In this document: positions 1 through 9,585 of the stretch, piece by piece | Position numbering within the stretch: the stretch's first letter is position 1 | Layout of the letters: each line of letters begins with the position of its first letter | Origin: a bacterium | GTDB lineage: Bacteria; B130-G9 | Assembly (NCBI GenBank): GCA_021160245.1 | Contig: JAGHCW010000036.1 | Location: 1 to 34,492 of the forward strand | DNA length: 34,492 nt | Direction of reading: 5' to 3' | Notes under the pieces: generated by a model | What the model was told of the DNA's origin: nothing | Databases searched by the model: none | Seen by the model: only the letters and a program-made list of their open reading frames with translations | Made by a program: the position numbers and the translations under genes

Positions 1-1860
1 GTCGGGGCGCTTGATAAGAGATTCCCAAGCGCGCTTACCCCACACGGATTCTGCGAAAGCTGTTCACAAATCCTGACTGACCTTAAAATCGCGGACAATC
101 TGCTCCGAATGCAATCCTCCGCTTGTGCGGCGCACTCCCCTGAGATGGAATTGCGCGCACTCTCGCAGCTTCTAGAACTTCTGCCAGAGGTTGCTGAGGG
201 GATTCTCGTCGGGGGAATGTCCGAATGTGATCTTGGATTCTTCTTCTCAGCTCTTGCCGCCGCAATTGCCACGCAACACGTTTCGGCTTCAGGGCCAAGG
301 TCCGGTGTGCGCATCTTGCCTTTCAAAGAAGCCTGGCTTGCCGATTGCGATTATCTTTTCTGTGGAGGTCTTACGGAGATGGCCTTCCCCGGGCCACATG
401 TTGGAGACCTTTTCCTTTCAGCGGATGTCCGGACAAGGCTGCATCTTCGACCGTCAGATGAGCAGGTTCCCGAGAGCAGGTTCCTGATTCACGCCCTACT
501 CGTAACCCCACGAACGCGACTATATCTCTCATACCCGTCCACAGTTGATGATACTCCTCAGCTGCCGGCCACCTGTCTGCAGGAATTGCTGGCGCTTACG
601 CAGAGCCGCCCCTTGCGATGGGAGTCTCTTGAGCTGGAGCCTTCCGCGCCCCACAGCGGACGGGAGCTATGCACCGCTTTGGGCAACTGGGCGCGGGCCG
701 CTCAGGATGGGATTAGCGATGAGCTGATTCGCCTCGCCTTGGATATGATCGACCGAGGGGGCGATGCGGGGTCAGGGCCACGTGCACATCGCGTAATCAG
801 GGGCATCGAGGCCTCGCTTAGAAGGTCCGGCGACGCCAGTTTCAGCGGATCAATCGGAGAAGAACTAGGCGACCGTTTAATCGCGCGACTTTCCAGCAAC
901 GAGCTGTCAGCCAACCACGATTGCCCGGTACTAACGCTCTCCAGCTCCGCGCTGGAGGACTATCTAAGCTGTCCATTTCGCTTTTTCATGAAGCGAGTAC
1001 TTAGGATAACGCCACCCAAAGAGTTCGAGGAGGACATCTCTGCCCTGGATTTTGGAAACCTCGTGCATCAAATCGTCCACAGATTTTACCGAAATCGCCG
1101 AGACAACAGCGGACAGATACTCCCAGTGACGCCGGGCAATGTCGAGGCTGCGCGTGATCAAATAGGCCGAGTAGCGGCGGAACAGATGGCGATGGCGACT
1201 CTGCCCGAGTGGCTGCAGCGCAGCGTTTTATCGACCCTTCTCGGTCCCAAGGGGTTGCTTCCGCGATTTCTTCAGATCGAGGCGGGTGAATCCGGATGGC
1301 GACCCATCCATGTGGAGGCCGCATTTGGTATCAGAGACCCAGACAAGCGTGCTGGCGAGGTTTTAAGTAACGAGCATCTTCTGATTGAGTGCCAAATCTA
1401 CGGGAATCCGTTCATCGTAGCGATTCACGGCATCATCGACAGGATAGATGAGCAAATAGTTGCGGGCAGAAGGATGCTGCGAGTAGTCGATTACAAGACT
1501 GGGAAGCCCCCTCAGGCAAAGGACATCCGAGAGGGCCACGCCCTTCAGTTACCACTTTACGTCAGAGCAACCGCGGAGATTCTGGGATGCGATGTCGAGG
1601 CAGTCTATTATGGGCTCTCGTCCAAGCAAGGCGTCAAGATATATGACTATCCTAGGTCCAACCCCATACCCGAGGCGCTGGAAGGTCTTGACGAAACCAT
1701 AACTGATATCGTCCAACGCATTCTTAAGAGGGATTTTGCGCCCCAGCCGCAGGGCAACGAGAAGTATCAATGTGGCTATTGCGATTTCAGGGACATCTGC
1801 CGGCGAAGCCAGATGGGTAGTGACGATGACCGCGATTCAGGAGGTACGCATGGAGAGTAA
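1..1860 (+). CDS. addB: AddB-like ATP-dependent nuclease subunit B, 5' partial
   Basis: The frame is open from base 1, so the gene begins upstream of the window; about 619 C-terminal residues are visible. The product should be the nuclease partner of AddA in RecBCD-like double-strand break resection. The first part resembles the degenerate helicase C-half of AddB/RecC-type proteins. The second part is a RecB-family PD-(D/E)XK nuclease: a GNLVH helix (near 1053), an Asp in GIIDRID (near 1431), VDYKTGK (1486-1505) and a QLPLY motif (near 1547). One cysteine in YLSCPFRF (970-972) plus three in CGYCDFRDIC (1771-1800) match the four cysteines that hold the [4Fe-4S] cluster of AddB. The stop overlaps the next start by 11 bases, which implies co-translation with addA. 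The family is clear; the exact subtype (AddB or a RecB-like relative) is less sure because the N-terminus is missing. Confidence 0.85.
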   Translation, partial: VGALDKRFPSALTPHGFCESCSQILTDLKIADNLLRMQSSACAAHSPEMELRALSQLLELLPEVAEGILVGGMSECDLGFFFSALAAAIATQHVSASGPRSGVRILPFKEAWLADCDYLFCGGLTEMAFPGPHVGDLFLSADVRTRLHLRPSDEQVPESRFLIHALLVTPRTRLYLSYPSTVDDTPQLPATCLQELLALTQSRPLRWESLELEPSAPHSGRELCTALGNWARAAQDGISDELIRLALDMIDRGGDAGSGPRAHRVIRGIEASLRRSGDASFSGSIGEELGDRLIARLSSNELSANHDCPVLTLSSSALEDYLSCPFRFFMKRVLRITPPKEFEEDISALDFGNLVHQIVHRFYRNRRDNSGQILPVTPGNVEAARDQIGRVAAEQMAMATLPEWLQRSVLSTLLGPKGLLPRFLQIEAGESGWRPIHVEAAFGIRDPDKRAGEVLSNEHLLIECQIYGNPFIVAIHGIIDRIDEQIVAGRRMLRVVDYKTGKPPQAKDIREGHALQLPLYVRATAEILGCDVEAVYYGLSSKQGVKIYDYPRSNPIPEALEGLDETITDIVQRILKRDFAPQPQGNEKYQCGYCDFRDICRRSQMGSDDDRDSGGTHGE

Positions 1861-4800
1861 CCGTTGGGAGGCATTGCTTGCCGGCTTGACGCCCAGCCAG
1901 CGTCGGGCGGTCATCCTGCCGGATAATATTGTGCTCCGTGCGGCTGCTGGGTCAGGCAAGACGACGGTTCTTGTTGCCAGGTTCTTGAGGACGCTGAACG
2001 CAGCACTCGCAAGGCGGCCAAGCGCTGATGTTGAGGACATTCTCCCATCGATTGTGGCGATGACGTTTACCAAAAAAGCAGCGGCGGAGCTCAAAATGCG
2101 AATCCGCGACCTCATCCCCTGGTCATTGCTCTGCTCAGAGAGGGCCGAGTCTGCTGCGCAACTCTGGCGCAAGGCAACGGACGCCATGACGCACTCCGGG
2201 ATCGGTACCATTCACTCGCTGTGCGCAAATATTCTCCGCAAGTTTCCCCTTGAGGCAGGACTCGACCCCGAATTCAGCATTCTGGACGAGACGGAATCGC
2301 GACTTCTTATGCGCGACTCTCTTAATCTGTTCATCTCTGAGCTATCGGAACATTCATCTGACTCCCAGCAGCTTGATGAGCTTCTCTCCGCCTATTCCAG
2401 AGCCAAGCTGCCCGATATAATCCTGCCAATCATGGAGCGGATTGACAAACTAAGACCCCACCTGATTTTCTACGCCGAGCAGCTCCCGGACACTATTGTC
2501 GCCCGGCTTGCAGAGCATCTGCCTCCACCCCACACGGGGAAGAACGGTCGGACCCGTAAGGCCACCGGCTATGACCCATTAGACGAGGCGCAAAGGCTGC
2601 GGGTTATCGCTCAGGCGGCACTGGGGGCTGTGTCGGTCTATTCCGCGCAAAAAAGAGCTCTTGCCGCTCTAGATTTCGACGACATTCAGACAACGCTCAC
2701 CTCACTACTATCACGACTCAGCCCCGCTGCTTTGAGAACAGTGAGGGACGGTTTCACGACGATTATGATTGATGAGTTTCAGGACACAAACAGCTTTCAG
2801 TGGGGCTTGGCCCGACTGCTATCGAGCTCAGAAGACGGGGGCCCGACCCCACCGGGCAAGCTCTTTGTTGTCGGGGATAGCCGTCAGTCGATTTACGGCT
2901 TCCGTGATGCCGACCTGAGAGCCTTTAGGCAGGCGGGGGATGAGATATCGGGCGCTCCCGGGGGGCTTCGGATCGATATGCGAGAGAATTTTCGCGCCAT
3001 GCCCGAGCTGATTGACTTCATCAACCTCTTGTTCAAGGGGGCCGGGGAGAGATCGGGCGGATTTGAGGAAGGTGATATGCTACCAGCTCGCCGGACAAGA
3101 GAGGGGGGCCACACGGGAACCGTTGAGCTGATTTTCCCGACGGATGAGGGGTCTAAGAAGGAGGGCGTAGAGGTCGAGGCGGAGATCCTGGCACGACGGA
3201 TAGCTACAATGTGTTCCGGCGATGAGGCTCTGAGCAAAGTAGTATTCGACAAGAAGACCGGGCAATGGAGGCGATGTCGGTTTGAGGACGTGGCGGTCTT
3301 AATGCTCCGGCGTACCCATTTGGCATCCTATCAGGCCGCATTGAGGCGCCATGACATCCCGTTTATGATAGCCGGAGGGCTTGGGTTTTACCAGCGACAA
3401 GAGGTTCGCGACATTTATTGCCTGCTCAGAGTTCTCACTAGCAAGGAGGACGAGGTTGCATTGGCCGGGGTTCTTTGCAGTCCCCTCTTCTCATTGAGCG
3501 ATGACGGGCTCTTTTGGCTTTCCTGCATTTCCGGGCGGGACCTTTGGTCAAAGCTCGACAAAGTGAACTTGCATGGCTTTGAGGCGGTGTCTCCCTGGGT
3601 TGATCCTCCTCTTGACTCATCTGACAGGGATTCGCTCACGCACGCTTTTGATCTTCTGGATGATCGCGCCATGATGATCGGGTCTTCGATTCTTAGCGCA
3701 AGCTCCGCGGTCCGCGAGATGCTAAGCCGCACGGCCGCTCTATCTGCCTATTCAGCCCAACCGGATGGTGATCAGGCCGTGGCCAACCTCGAGAAGCTTC
3801 TGCGATTTCTTGACGGTTGGGAGTTAAAGGGCAACAGCTCGCCTCGCAGCGCAGCTCGCCTCCTGCGGCGCTCAATGACGCAGATCGTGAGGGAGGGCGA
3901 GGCACAAAGCTCAAGAGATGACCTAAAGGGAGTGCGCGTTATGACAATCCACGCCGCGAAGGGTCTCGAGTTCCCCGTCGTGCTTCTGACTGACGTGTTT
4001 TCGGATGTCCAGTGGGGCAGTTCTGAGCCCGCTTATATCCATAGCGACCTGGGTATTGGGATCAAGGTTCCGAAGCGTGGATCTCCTGACAAAATGGTCA
4101 ATTCAGGCCTGCGGGACGCGATGAAGCTACTCCTCAAAGAGGCAGCTCTAGACGAGCAAATGAGGCTCTGGTATGTCGCCTGCACTCGTGCGAGAGACCA
4201 TCTAGTGCTTTCTGGCACGGCGAAGATGAAGGCGGAGAGGAGCTTCGGGCGGGTTGTGCTTGACCAGCTCGAACTGCCAATTGAATCGCTCACGTGTGGG
4301 TCACAAGTGCTCGATCTGCCTACCCCGTGTGGGTCCTTGAGGGCATGGACCAAACCGGACCAACTACCCGCCGGTCTTAAAGGTCTGGCCTGTTCGATGC
4401 GATTTGTCGAGAGAGCGCGTCAATTGTATGGAACGTTAAGGGACCCGGAAAAGGCCCCCACGCGGGAAGATGAAACTCGTCTGAAATATGTAGCCCCATT
4501 ACCCGCTCGGGACTCTCTGCCGGAGATACTACCCACCCACCTTGCGAGGTTCTACGCCTGCCCCAGGCGCTTCTTCTTGGAGCATATTTTATCGCCAATG
4601 AAGACGGCGCCATCCCATCTGGAAGGCGATGCAAGCGAGCCTAGCGTGCCGAAAGGCGCAGAGTTCGGGACGATGGCTCATCGAGTCCTTCAGATGCTTG
4701 ACATTTCTGACCCCGGAGCAGATGAGCCATTGGTGGCCACAATGACAGGCCGTGTGGGTCAATCGGTATCGAAGGCCCTTGCTCAAATGGTTCAGGTTTT

Positions 4801-5305
4801 TAGGGAATCAAGCCTGCATACGTCCCTTTTGGGCGCGACGAACGATAGGTGCGAGGTCACTTTCGCGCTGCAGCTTCCGTATGGTCTTCTAAGGGGCACA
4901 ATCGACCGTCTCTTCACGGGTCAGGATGGGCGACTTCATCTCATTGACTACAAGACGGATATCGAGCCGGGGCTGATTGCTAGCCGATACCGGGCGCAGA
5001 TCGCCGCATACGCATTTGCTATCAGTAAGCTTCACAACGTTCAGATGAGCGACGTCAAGGCGAGCATCTATCTAACTCGAACGGGGGAGATCGTCCCTAT
5101 AGGGATGGATGAGGCGAGTATGGATTGGATTCAATCTCTAATCAGAAGCCTTAGCGATGCCCTGCAGTGTGCAAGAAAACAGCCATACGTCGAGTGTTTT
5201 CCAGAGAACCGCGATGCCTGCAAGGGTTGCCACCATGCCATACGGCGCTCATGCCTCAGGCTTCGACGGGCTGCGGAAGCAGTGACTGCGGGTCGTAGCG
5301 ACTGA
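1850..5305 (+). CDS. addA: AddA-like UvrD-family helicase-nuclease
   Basis: This is the helicase and second nuclease subunit of an AddAB-type end-resection complex, 1151 residues. The ATG at 1850 is preferred over a more upstream in-frame start because AGGAGG lies at 1839-1844 with a 5-base spacer. Superfamily 1A motifs are in order: Walker A AAGSGKTT (about residues 32-39), IDEFQDTN (about 306), GDSRQSIYGFRD (about 342), TIHAAKGLEF (about 699) and YVACTRARDHL (about 775). A C-terminal RecB-like nuclease follows, with GTMAHR, GTIDRL and LIDYKTD (about 1031). Unusually, this subunit also has a cysteine before the nuclease (residue 904, in YACPRRFF) and three at the C-terminus (1124, 1127, 1135), the same layout as the iron-sulfur nuclease of AddB. 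It follows addB directly and converges on the UvrD-type gene, 12 bases away. Confidence 0.9.
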   Translation: MESNRWEALLAGLTPSQRRAVILPDNIVLRAAAGSGKTTVLVARFLRTLNAALARRPSADVEDILPSIVAMTFTKKAAAELKMRIRDLIPWSLLCSERAESAAQLWRKATDAMTHSGIGTIHSLCANILRKFPLEAGLDPEFSILDETESRLLMRDSLNLFISELSEHSSDSQQLDELLSAYSRAKLPDIILPIMERIDKLRPHLIFYAEQLPDTIVARLAEHLPPPHTGKNGRTRKATGYDPLDEAQRLRVIAQAALGAVSVYSAQKRALAALDFDDIQTTLTSLLSRLSPAALRTVRDGFTTIMIDEFQDTNSFQWGLARLLSSSEDGGPTPPGKLFVVGDSRQSIYGFRDADLRAFRQAGDEISGAPGGLRIDMRENFRAMPELIDFINLLFKGAGERSGGFEEGDMLPARRTREGGHTGTVELIFPTDEGSKKEGVEVEAEILARRIATMCSGDEALSKVVFDKKTGQWRRCRFEDVAVLMLRRTHLASYQAALRRHDIPFMIAGGLGFYQRQEVRDIYCLLRVLTSKEDEVALAGVLCSPLFSLSDDGLFWLSCISGRDLWSKLDKVNLHGFEAVSPWVDPPLDSSDRDSLTHAFDLLDDRAMMIGSSILSASSAVREMLSRTAALSAYSAQPDGDQAVANLEKLLRFLDGWELKGNSSPRSAARLLRRSMTQIVREGEAQSSRDDLKGVRVMTIHAAKGLEFPVVLLTDVFSDVQWGSSEPAYIHSDLGIGIKVPKRGSPDKMVNSGLRDAMKLLLKEAALDEQMRLWYVACTRARDHLVLSGTAKMKAERSFGRVVLDQLELPIESLTCGSQVLDLPTPCGSLRAWTKPDQLPAGLKGLACSMRFVERARQLYGTLRDPEKAPTREDETRLKYVAPLPARDSLPEILPTHLARFYACPRRFFLEHILSPMKTAPSHLEGDASEPSVPKGAEFGTMAHRVLQMLDISDPGADEPLVATMTGRVGQSVSKALAQMVQVFRESSLHTSLLGATNDRCEVTFALQLPYGLLRGTIDRLFTGQDGRLHLIDYKTDIEPGLIASRYRAQIAAYAFAISKLHNVQMSDVKASIYLTRTGEIVPIGMDEASMDWIQSLIRSLSDALQCARKQPYVECFPENRDACKGCHHAIRRSCLRLRRAAEAVTAGRSD

Positions 5306-5317
5306 GCGCACGGCAGA

Positions 5318-7279
5318 TTAAATGCCGTCCCCATAAAAAGCAGTCGTCTTGAGCATAACGGCGGGTATTTCCTGGATGAACGGAGAGCCTGGATTCATTG
5401 CCGTCCGGCCAAATATCGAACGACGCCAGGCCCTTGTCAGAATAAGCATCTTCTTGGCGCGGGTCATACCGACATAAAGAAGACGCCGCTCCTCCTCCAG
5501 CTGCTCTCGGGTGCTGACGGAATAATGAGGCAGAAGACCCGCCTCGACACCGACGAGGAATACGACATCGAACTCCAATCCCTTGGCGCTATGAAGCGTC
5601 AGAAGCGAGACGGTGTCCTCCTGCTCCTTGAGCTGGTCCACGTCGGACAGGAGGGCGATATGGTGGGTGAAGTCAAGCGCGCTTGAGTTCGGATTTCTCT
5701 CCGCAAAGCCCCTGGCGACGGTTACGAGCTCCTTGACGTTCTCTGCCCTGGGATTCTGCTCACCCTCACCTTCATCCTCGATCAGGTAATGAAAATAGCC
5801 GGTCTCATTGATGAGATGTTCGACAAACTTCGGGGGACCCATGGCGGTTGACGCGGCTCTTAGCGCTTGCATCAGGCTGCAAAATGTGCCCAGTTTCTTG
5901 CGCAGCGCCGGCCTTACCGACTCTGCGTTCATCAGCTCGGATACCGCCCCGAAAAGCGAGATACCGGAGCCACGCGCGTGCTTTTTAAGCAAGTCGATAG
6001 AGGTCTTCCCAATACCCCTTGGAGGCGTGTTGATGATTCTCTCAAGGGCGATCTCATCATCAGGATTGACCGCGACTTTCAGATAAGCGATAACGTCCTT
6101 GACCTCCTTGCGCTCATAGAACCGGTGCCCACGCACCATAGTATAGGGTATCTGGCGCTTCAGGAGCTCATCCTCAATCGCCCTAGACTGGGCGTTCGTC
6201 CGATAAAAGACGCCGATACTCCCAAGCTCCGAATCGCAGCCATTCTGGATGTCCTGTATCTCGCTGCAGACGAACTCGGCCTCAGCCCTCTCGTCCGCAC
6301 ACGTGCAGAAAACGACCTGCTCGCCCTGGGTGTTCTCCGTGAAGAGGCGTTTTTCCATCCGGCCTCGATTCTTCTCGATCAGCGCCGACGCCGCACTCAG
6401 GATGTTCTCCGTGCTACGGTAATTCTGGTCGAGGTGAATGACCACCGCGTCCGGAAAGTCCTTCTCAAAGTCGAGTATGTTCCGAATATTTGCGCCTCGG
6501 AAGGAATATATAGACTGATCGTCGTCCCCGACAACGAAGAGGTTCTTGTGCTTTCCAGAGAGTGTCTTGATCAGCTCATACTGGGTGCGATTTGTGTCTT
6601 GAAACTCGTCAACCATGCAGTATTCGAATCTATCCTGATAAATTGAGAGGACCTCCTCGTTCTCATCAAGCAGCCGCAGCGTCAGGGCGAGCAAATCGTC
6701 AAAATCAAGCGCGTTGCAGGCAGCCGCCCGCTCAAGATATAGCTCGTAAACCCGGGCAAAACGGCTCTCACCGCGCCTCTCTAGATGCGCCTCGAGATTC
6801 TCCGGCTCCAACCCCTCTATCTTTGCATAAGATATCCACTTGCGGGCGGCCTTTACGCTGTCGGCGTTGTGAGGCTGCCCCAAGTCCTTGAGGCAGCTTA
6901 GGCAGAGCCGCTTTTTGTCGCTATCGTCGTAGATCGAGAATCCCATCTTATATGGCTGTCGGCCGCTCATCGGCTTCAGTTTCTCAATGTGGACGCGCAG
7001 GATGCGGGCGCAAAGCGAGTGAAAAGTGCATAGCAAGACCTTCTCTGCAACATCGCCGACCATCTTGATCGCCCGGCCTCGCATCTCCTCGGCTGCCTTG
7101 TTCGTGAATGTTACCGCAAGTATCCGCCTCGGATTGATGCCACCATCAAGCAGGTATGCGACGCGATGGATGATGGCCCTTGTCTTTCCGCTGCCCGCCC
7201 CGGCGAGAACCAGCACGGGGCCGTCGGTCTGGAGGACCGCATCTTCCTGACCAGAGTTAAGTCCGTTCAAAAGGTTCAT
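5318..7279 (-). CDS. uvrD: UvrD/Rep/PcrA-family DNA helicase
   Basis: A superfamily 1A 3'-5' DNA helicase of 653 residues, expected in nucleotide-excision or mismatch repair and in clearing stalled forks. Motifs are intact: Q motif near GLNSGQEDAV, Walker A AGAGSGKT (27-34), DEFQDTN (about residue 225), GDDDQSIYSFRGA, LTLHSAKGLEFD (about 563) and LLYVGMTRAKK (about 598). The protein stops about 45 residues after the last motif, so it lacks the long C-terminal extension of typical PcrA/UvrD and is closer to Rep in length. Its ATG overlaps the stop of the upstream helix-hairpin-helix gene by four bases (ATGA, 7276-7279), implying coupled translation. Assignment among UvrD, PcrA and Rep is uncertain. 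Confidence 0.9.
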   Translation of the reverse strand: MNLLNGLNSGQEDAVLQTDGPVLVLAGAGSGKTRAIIHRVAYLLDGGINPRRILAVTFTNKAAEEMRGRAIKMVGDVAEKVLLCTFHSLCARILRVHIEKLKPMSGRQPYKMGFSIYDDSDKKRLCLSCLKDLGQPHNADSVKAARKWISYAKIEGLEPENLEAHLERRGESRFARVYELYLERAAACNALDFDDLLALTLRLLDENEEVLSIYQDRFEYCMVDEFQDTNRTQYELIKTLSGKHKNLFVVGDDDQSIYSFRGANIRNILDFEKDFPDAVVIHLDQNYRSTENILSAASALIEKNRGRMEKRLFTENTQGEQVVFCTCADERAEAEFVCSEIQDIQNGCDSELGSIGVFYRTNAQSRAIEDELLKRQIPYTMVRGHRFYERKEVKDVIAYLKVAVNPDDEIALERIINTPPRGIGKTSIDLLKKHARGSGISLFGAVSELMNAESVRPALRKKLGTFCSLMQALRAASTAMGPPKFVEHLINETGYFHYLIEDEGEGEQNPRAENVKELVTVARGFAERNPNSSALDFTHHIALLSDVDQLKEQEDTVSLLTLHSAKGLEFDVVFLVGVEAGLLPHYSVSTREQLEEERRLLYVGMTRAKKMLILTRAWRRSIFGRTAMNPGSPFIQEIPAVMLKTTAFYGDGI

Positions 7280-7800
7280 CTGAGGTCAATCACCTCGACT
7301 TCGCGCGGGGGCATTCTCTCGCCAAAAGTCAGCGCCTCGCCGAGTTGCTTCATAGTGCGCGAGCCAATCCCTGGGATTGATGAGAGGGCCGATGGCGACT
7401 CCATCCGACCGGCGGCGTCCCGATATGCGATGATCTTGGCTGCGGTCTTGGGCCCAATACCGGGGAGCGTTGAGAGAACTGAGGCCGAGGCGCTATTGAT
7501 ATTCGGTCTGGCTCGGAATTGGTCGAATATCAGGAGGCGAGCCGCTTCTCCCGTGCGCCCTGCCGACCATTCTCGATCGCCCCACTGCTCGCGGAGCAGA
7601 ATATGCCCTCCGTCGGCATCTCTTGCGCCCAACAGAGGGCTCTGAGGCGATGCTCCGCCTGCCACTATCAAATGCAGCGCGAAAAAGGCTGCAAAGCCGA
7701 CTGTAAGCACGCAAAGCGTCCATTCAGCAGTATGGTTATTATGTTTCAAAAGATGCGAATCCTCACTATCACAATCGACGAACATGTTGAACGCCCACAA
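7276..7800 (-). CDS. Membrane-anchored helix-hairpin-helix protein (ComEA-like)
   Basis: A small protein (174 residues from a TTG at 7800; 169 from the ATG at 7785) with one hydrophobic segment near residues 28-47 and a C-terminal pair of helix-hairpin-helix motifs. The motifs are visible as NINSASASVLSTLPGIGPKTAAKII and then LSSIPGIGSRT. This layout, a single N-terminal anchor with (HhH)2 outside, is that of ComEA-type DNA-binding proteins of competence and transport, though many such proteins have no proven function. No strong ribosome-binding site separates the two possible starts. It overlaps the UvrD-type gene by ATGA, so the two are co-transcribed. A competence role is inference; no other competence gene is in the window. 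Confidence 0.75.
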   Translation of the reverse strand: MWAFNMFVDCDSEDSHLLKHNNHTAEWTLCVLTVGFAAFFALHLIVAGGASPQSPLLGARDADGGHILLREQWGDREWSAGRTGEAARLLIFDQFRARPNINSASASVLSTLPGIGPKTAAKIIAYRDAAGRMESPSALSSIPGIGSRTMKQLGEALTFGERMPPREVEVIDLR

Positions 7801-8054
7801 TAAAGATGCTTGAGCGAGGCGTCAAGGCGCGGTTTTGAAAAATCCCACAGAGGCAATGAGCCGCAAGGTCATTTTGCGCGCGGCGTCGCGCTTGAAAGGT
7901 GAACGGGCAGTGTTATTCTTCTTGAGGTTGGTTGCATTTCTGCATTGACCAAAGTCGGGCATTTGATCGCCCGGAGTATTTTCATTGAAGATCGAAGACC
8001 ATCGGCATCGCGGCAGTTTACGGCGACGACCTCCATAAAATTGAAGGACATATT

Positions 8055-8759
8055 ATGCAGAACTCTATTGATAAACGTCTAGCAGGAATCGATACGCTCA
8101 TTTTCGACATGGACGGCACAATTGTGCTGACGGGCGAATTCGCCTTCGAGGCGCTCACCGAGGGCGCGCGTCAGATGTTCCACGAGCTTGGGATAGACTC
8201 GCCCATCCCGTCGAATGAACAGATACTCGCGAGTATCGGCAAGCCATCGACGGAACTCCTGGCCACGCTCTTCCCAAGGCTAGATGCTCCTACCAGGCTC
8301 GCCATTCAGGATCGAATATACACAATTCACGAGAGGCGGCTCGAAGAGGGGGCTGGACGCTATGCGCCCGGAGCTCCGGGGGCGCTTGAGCTGCTGCGGG
8401 AGCTCGGCTTCAAAATGGCTCTAGTTACTAATTCAGGTCAGCGGTATTTCGACATGCACGCAAAGGCATTCGAGCTCGACAGATTCTTCCAGCTGATGCT
8501 CTGCAGCGAGCAGCGAGGCTATCCGCCAAAATGCGAGCTGATCAAAGAGGTCGCGCAGAAACTCGGCGCAACCCAAGCCGCTGTTATCGGCGATAGATAT
8601 TATGATGTTGAGGCGGCGAACGTGTACGGGATGCTCTCCATCGGATGCCTATACGGTTACGGCACAAAAGAGGAGCTATCTGGCGCCTCATTACTCATTA
8701 ACAGCCTTGATGAGCTGGCGCCGCTTTTGAGGAAAGATAGTGACCTAGAAGCCGAATAG
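8055..8759 (+). CDS. HAD-superfamily phosphatase (phosphoglycolate phosphatase-like)
   Basis: A haloacid dehalogenase-type hydrolase of 234 residues, probably acting on a small phosphorylated metabolite in the cytosol. Motif I is FDMDGT (nucleophile Asp18, acid Asp20). Motif II is VTNSG near residue 124, a Lys sits in PPKCELI, and motif III is GDRYYDVEAA (179-188). A helical cap of about 70 residues between motifs I and II is typical of the beta-phosphoglucomutase/phosphoglycolate phosphatase group. The start follows GAAGGA at 8043-8048. Its last 22 codons recur almost exactly at 12088-12153, just before the MBL-fold hydrolase gene (see the relic there). The substrate cannot be read from sequence. 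Confidence 0.85.
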   Translation: MQNSIDKRLAGIDTLIFDMDGTIVLTGEFAFEALTEGARQMFHELGIDSPIPSNEQILASIGKPSTELLATLFPRLDAPTRLAIQDRIYTIHERRLEEGAGRYAPGAPGALELLRELGFKMALVTNSGQRYFDMHAKAFELDRFFQLMLCSEQRGYPPKCELIKEVAQKLGATQAAVIGDRYYDVEAANVYGMLSIGCLYGYGTKEELSGASLLINSLDELAPLLRKDSDLEAE

Positions 8760-8775
8760 ACCGGTACATCCTGCA

Positions 8776-8838
8776 TTGACCGAGTTCGTTGTTAAGTTGT
8801 ATTTATGCTTGAATCACGTTTATATTTTAGTATATATT
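8776..8838 (+). promoter_or_regulatory. Candidate sigma70-type promoters before the cysteine-rich secreted protein gene
   Basis: Two overlapping possibilities lie in an AT-rich stretch. One is TTGACC (8776-8781) with TATTTA (8800-8805), spacer 18. The other is TTGAAT (8809-8814) with TATATT (8833-8838), spacer 18. Both read towards the gene at 8894. This AT-richness stands out from the flanking coding DNA and suggests that the secreted-protein genes carry their own promoter. Confidence 0.45.
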
Positions 8839-8893
8839 GTCCCACAAGGCTATCTGGCAGATTAAGGTACGCATTAACTAGAGGAGGAGAGTA

Positions 8894-9460
8894 ATGAGAA
8901 AGGGAGTGTTGCTTCTGTTGATTCTTGTGACGGGCATGGTGACCGCGATAGCTACTGGTTTCTATGTTACATCAAGCCCTGAGTGTGATTCTAGCCAACT
9001 GGAATTGAAGGCAACAACCGTTAGTTCCATCGAGTTGCGGGGGCCGATTATCGAGAATGAAACGGAGGAATTGCTTGCGGTGACCGACTGCCTATACGGT
9101 GGCTATGTGCATTCCAGCTATGCACATCCAAGCCTGCCAAACACTTGCGTGGTCGGATTCGAGGTTAAACACCTGTGCTACGACGAATACGATCCTGATT
9201 GCTGTGATCATCCTGCGCCAAACCCGGTGGGCTTTGATTTCAAACGCTCTGACTCTGAGGATTGGAACTACAGCTCGGCCCCATGGTGGGCATGCGCGTA
9301 TGATGAGGTGATGGGCTGCTATGTCACTATCTACCATCAGTCCTTGAACCTGACCAAGGGCGTCACGTATGATTTTAGGTTCGTCTGCAGCGGCAGTTTG
9401 TGCATAGATCCTGATGTCCCCGCGGAAGGCCAGACTACCGGGGAGATCGACTGCGAGTAG
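8894..9460 (+). CDS. Secreted cysteine-rich protein of unknown function
   Basis: I do not recognise the family. The 188-residue product begins with a classical signal peptide (MRKG, then a hydrophobic core, ending near ATG at residue 22). The mature part has about a dozen cysteines, including DCCDH and CSGSLC, which suggests disulfide bonding outside the cytoplasm. Several aromatic clusters (DWNYSSAPWWACAYDE) and an alternating hydrophobic pattern suggest a beta-rich fold. A very strong ribosome-binding site, GAGGAGGAG, ends a few bases before the ATG. It sits between the HAD gene and the propeller gene, in the segment that seems to have been inserted into an older operon. Confidence 0.65.
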   Translation: MRKGVLLLLILVTGMVTAIATGFYVTSSPECDSSQLELKATTVSSIELRGPIIENETEELLAVTDCLYGGYVHSSYAHPSLPNTCVVGFEVKHLCYDEYDPDCCDHPAPNPVGFDFKRSDSEDWNYSSAPWWACAYDEVMGCYVTIYHQSLNLTKGVTYDFRFVCSGSLCIDPDVPAEGQTTGEIDCE

Positions 9461-9585
9461 ACTTCAACCAAATTGACTTCAAACTGACATGTCGCGGGCC
9501 TGTTAACTGCGGGGTGCCCCTCAAAACCGGACAGCTCATTGTGATGTGTAGTAAGCTATTCTTGGAGAAAGGAGGCTATCCACTG

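Noticed and set aside
5808-6891. Long plus-strand open frames (up to 259 codons) opposite the UvrD-type gene
   Set aside because: They are antisense shadows: the minus strand encodes a full set of helicase motifs, while the plus frames show no family pattern and no ribosome-binding sites.
9514-9585. Upstream GTG start for the propeller protein
   Set aside because: It would place a non-signal sequence before the signal peptide, and the ribosome-binding site is positioned for ATG 9586.
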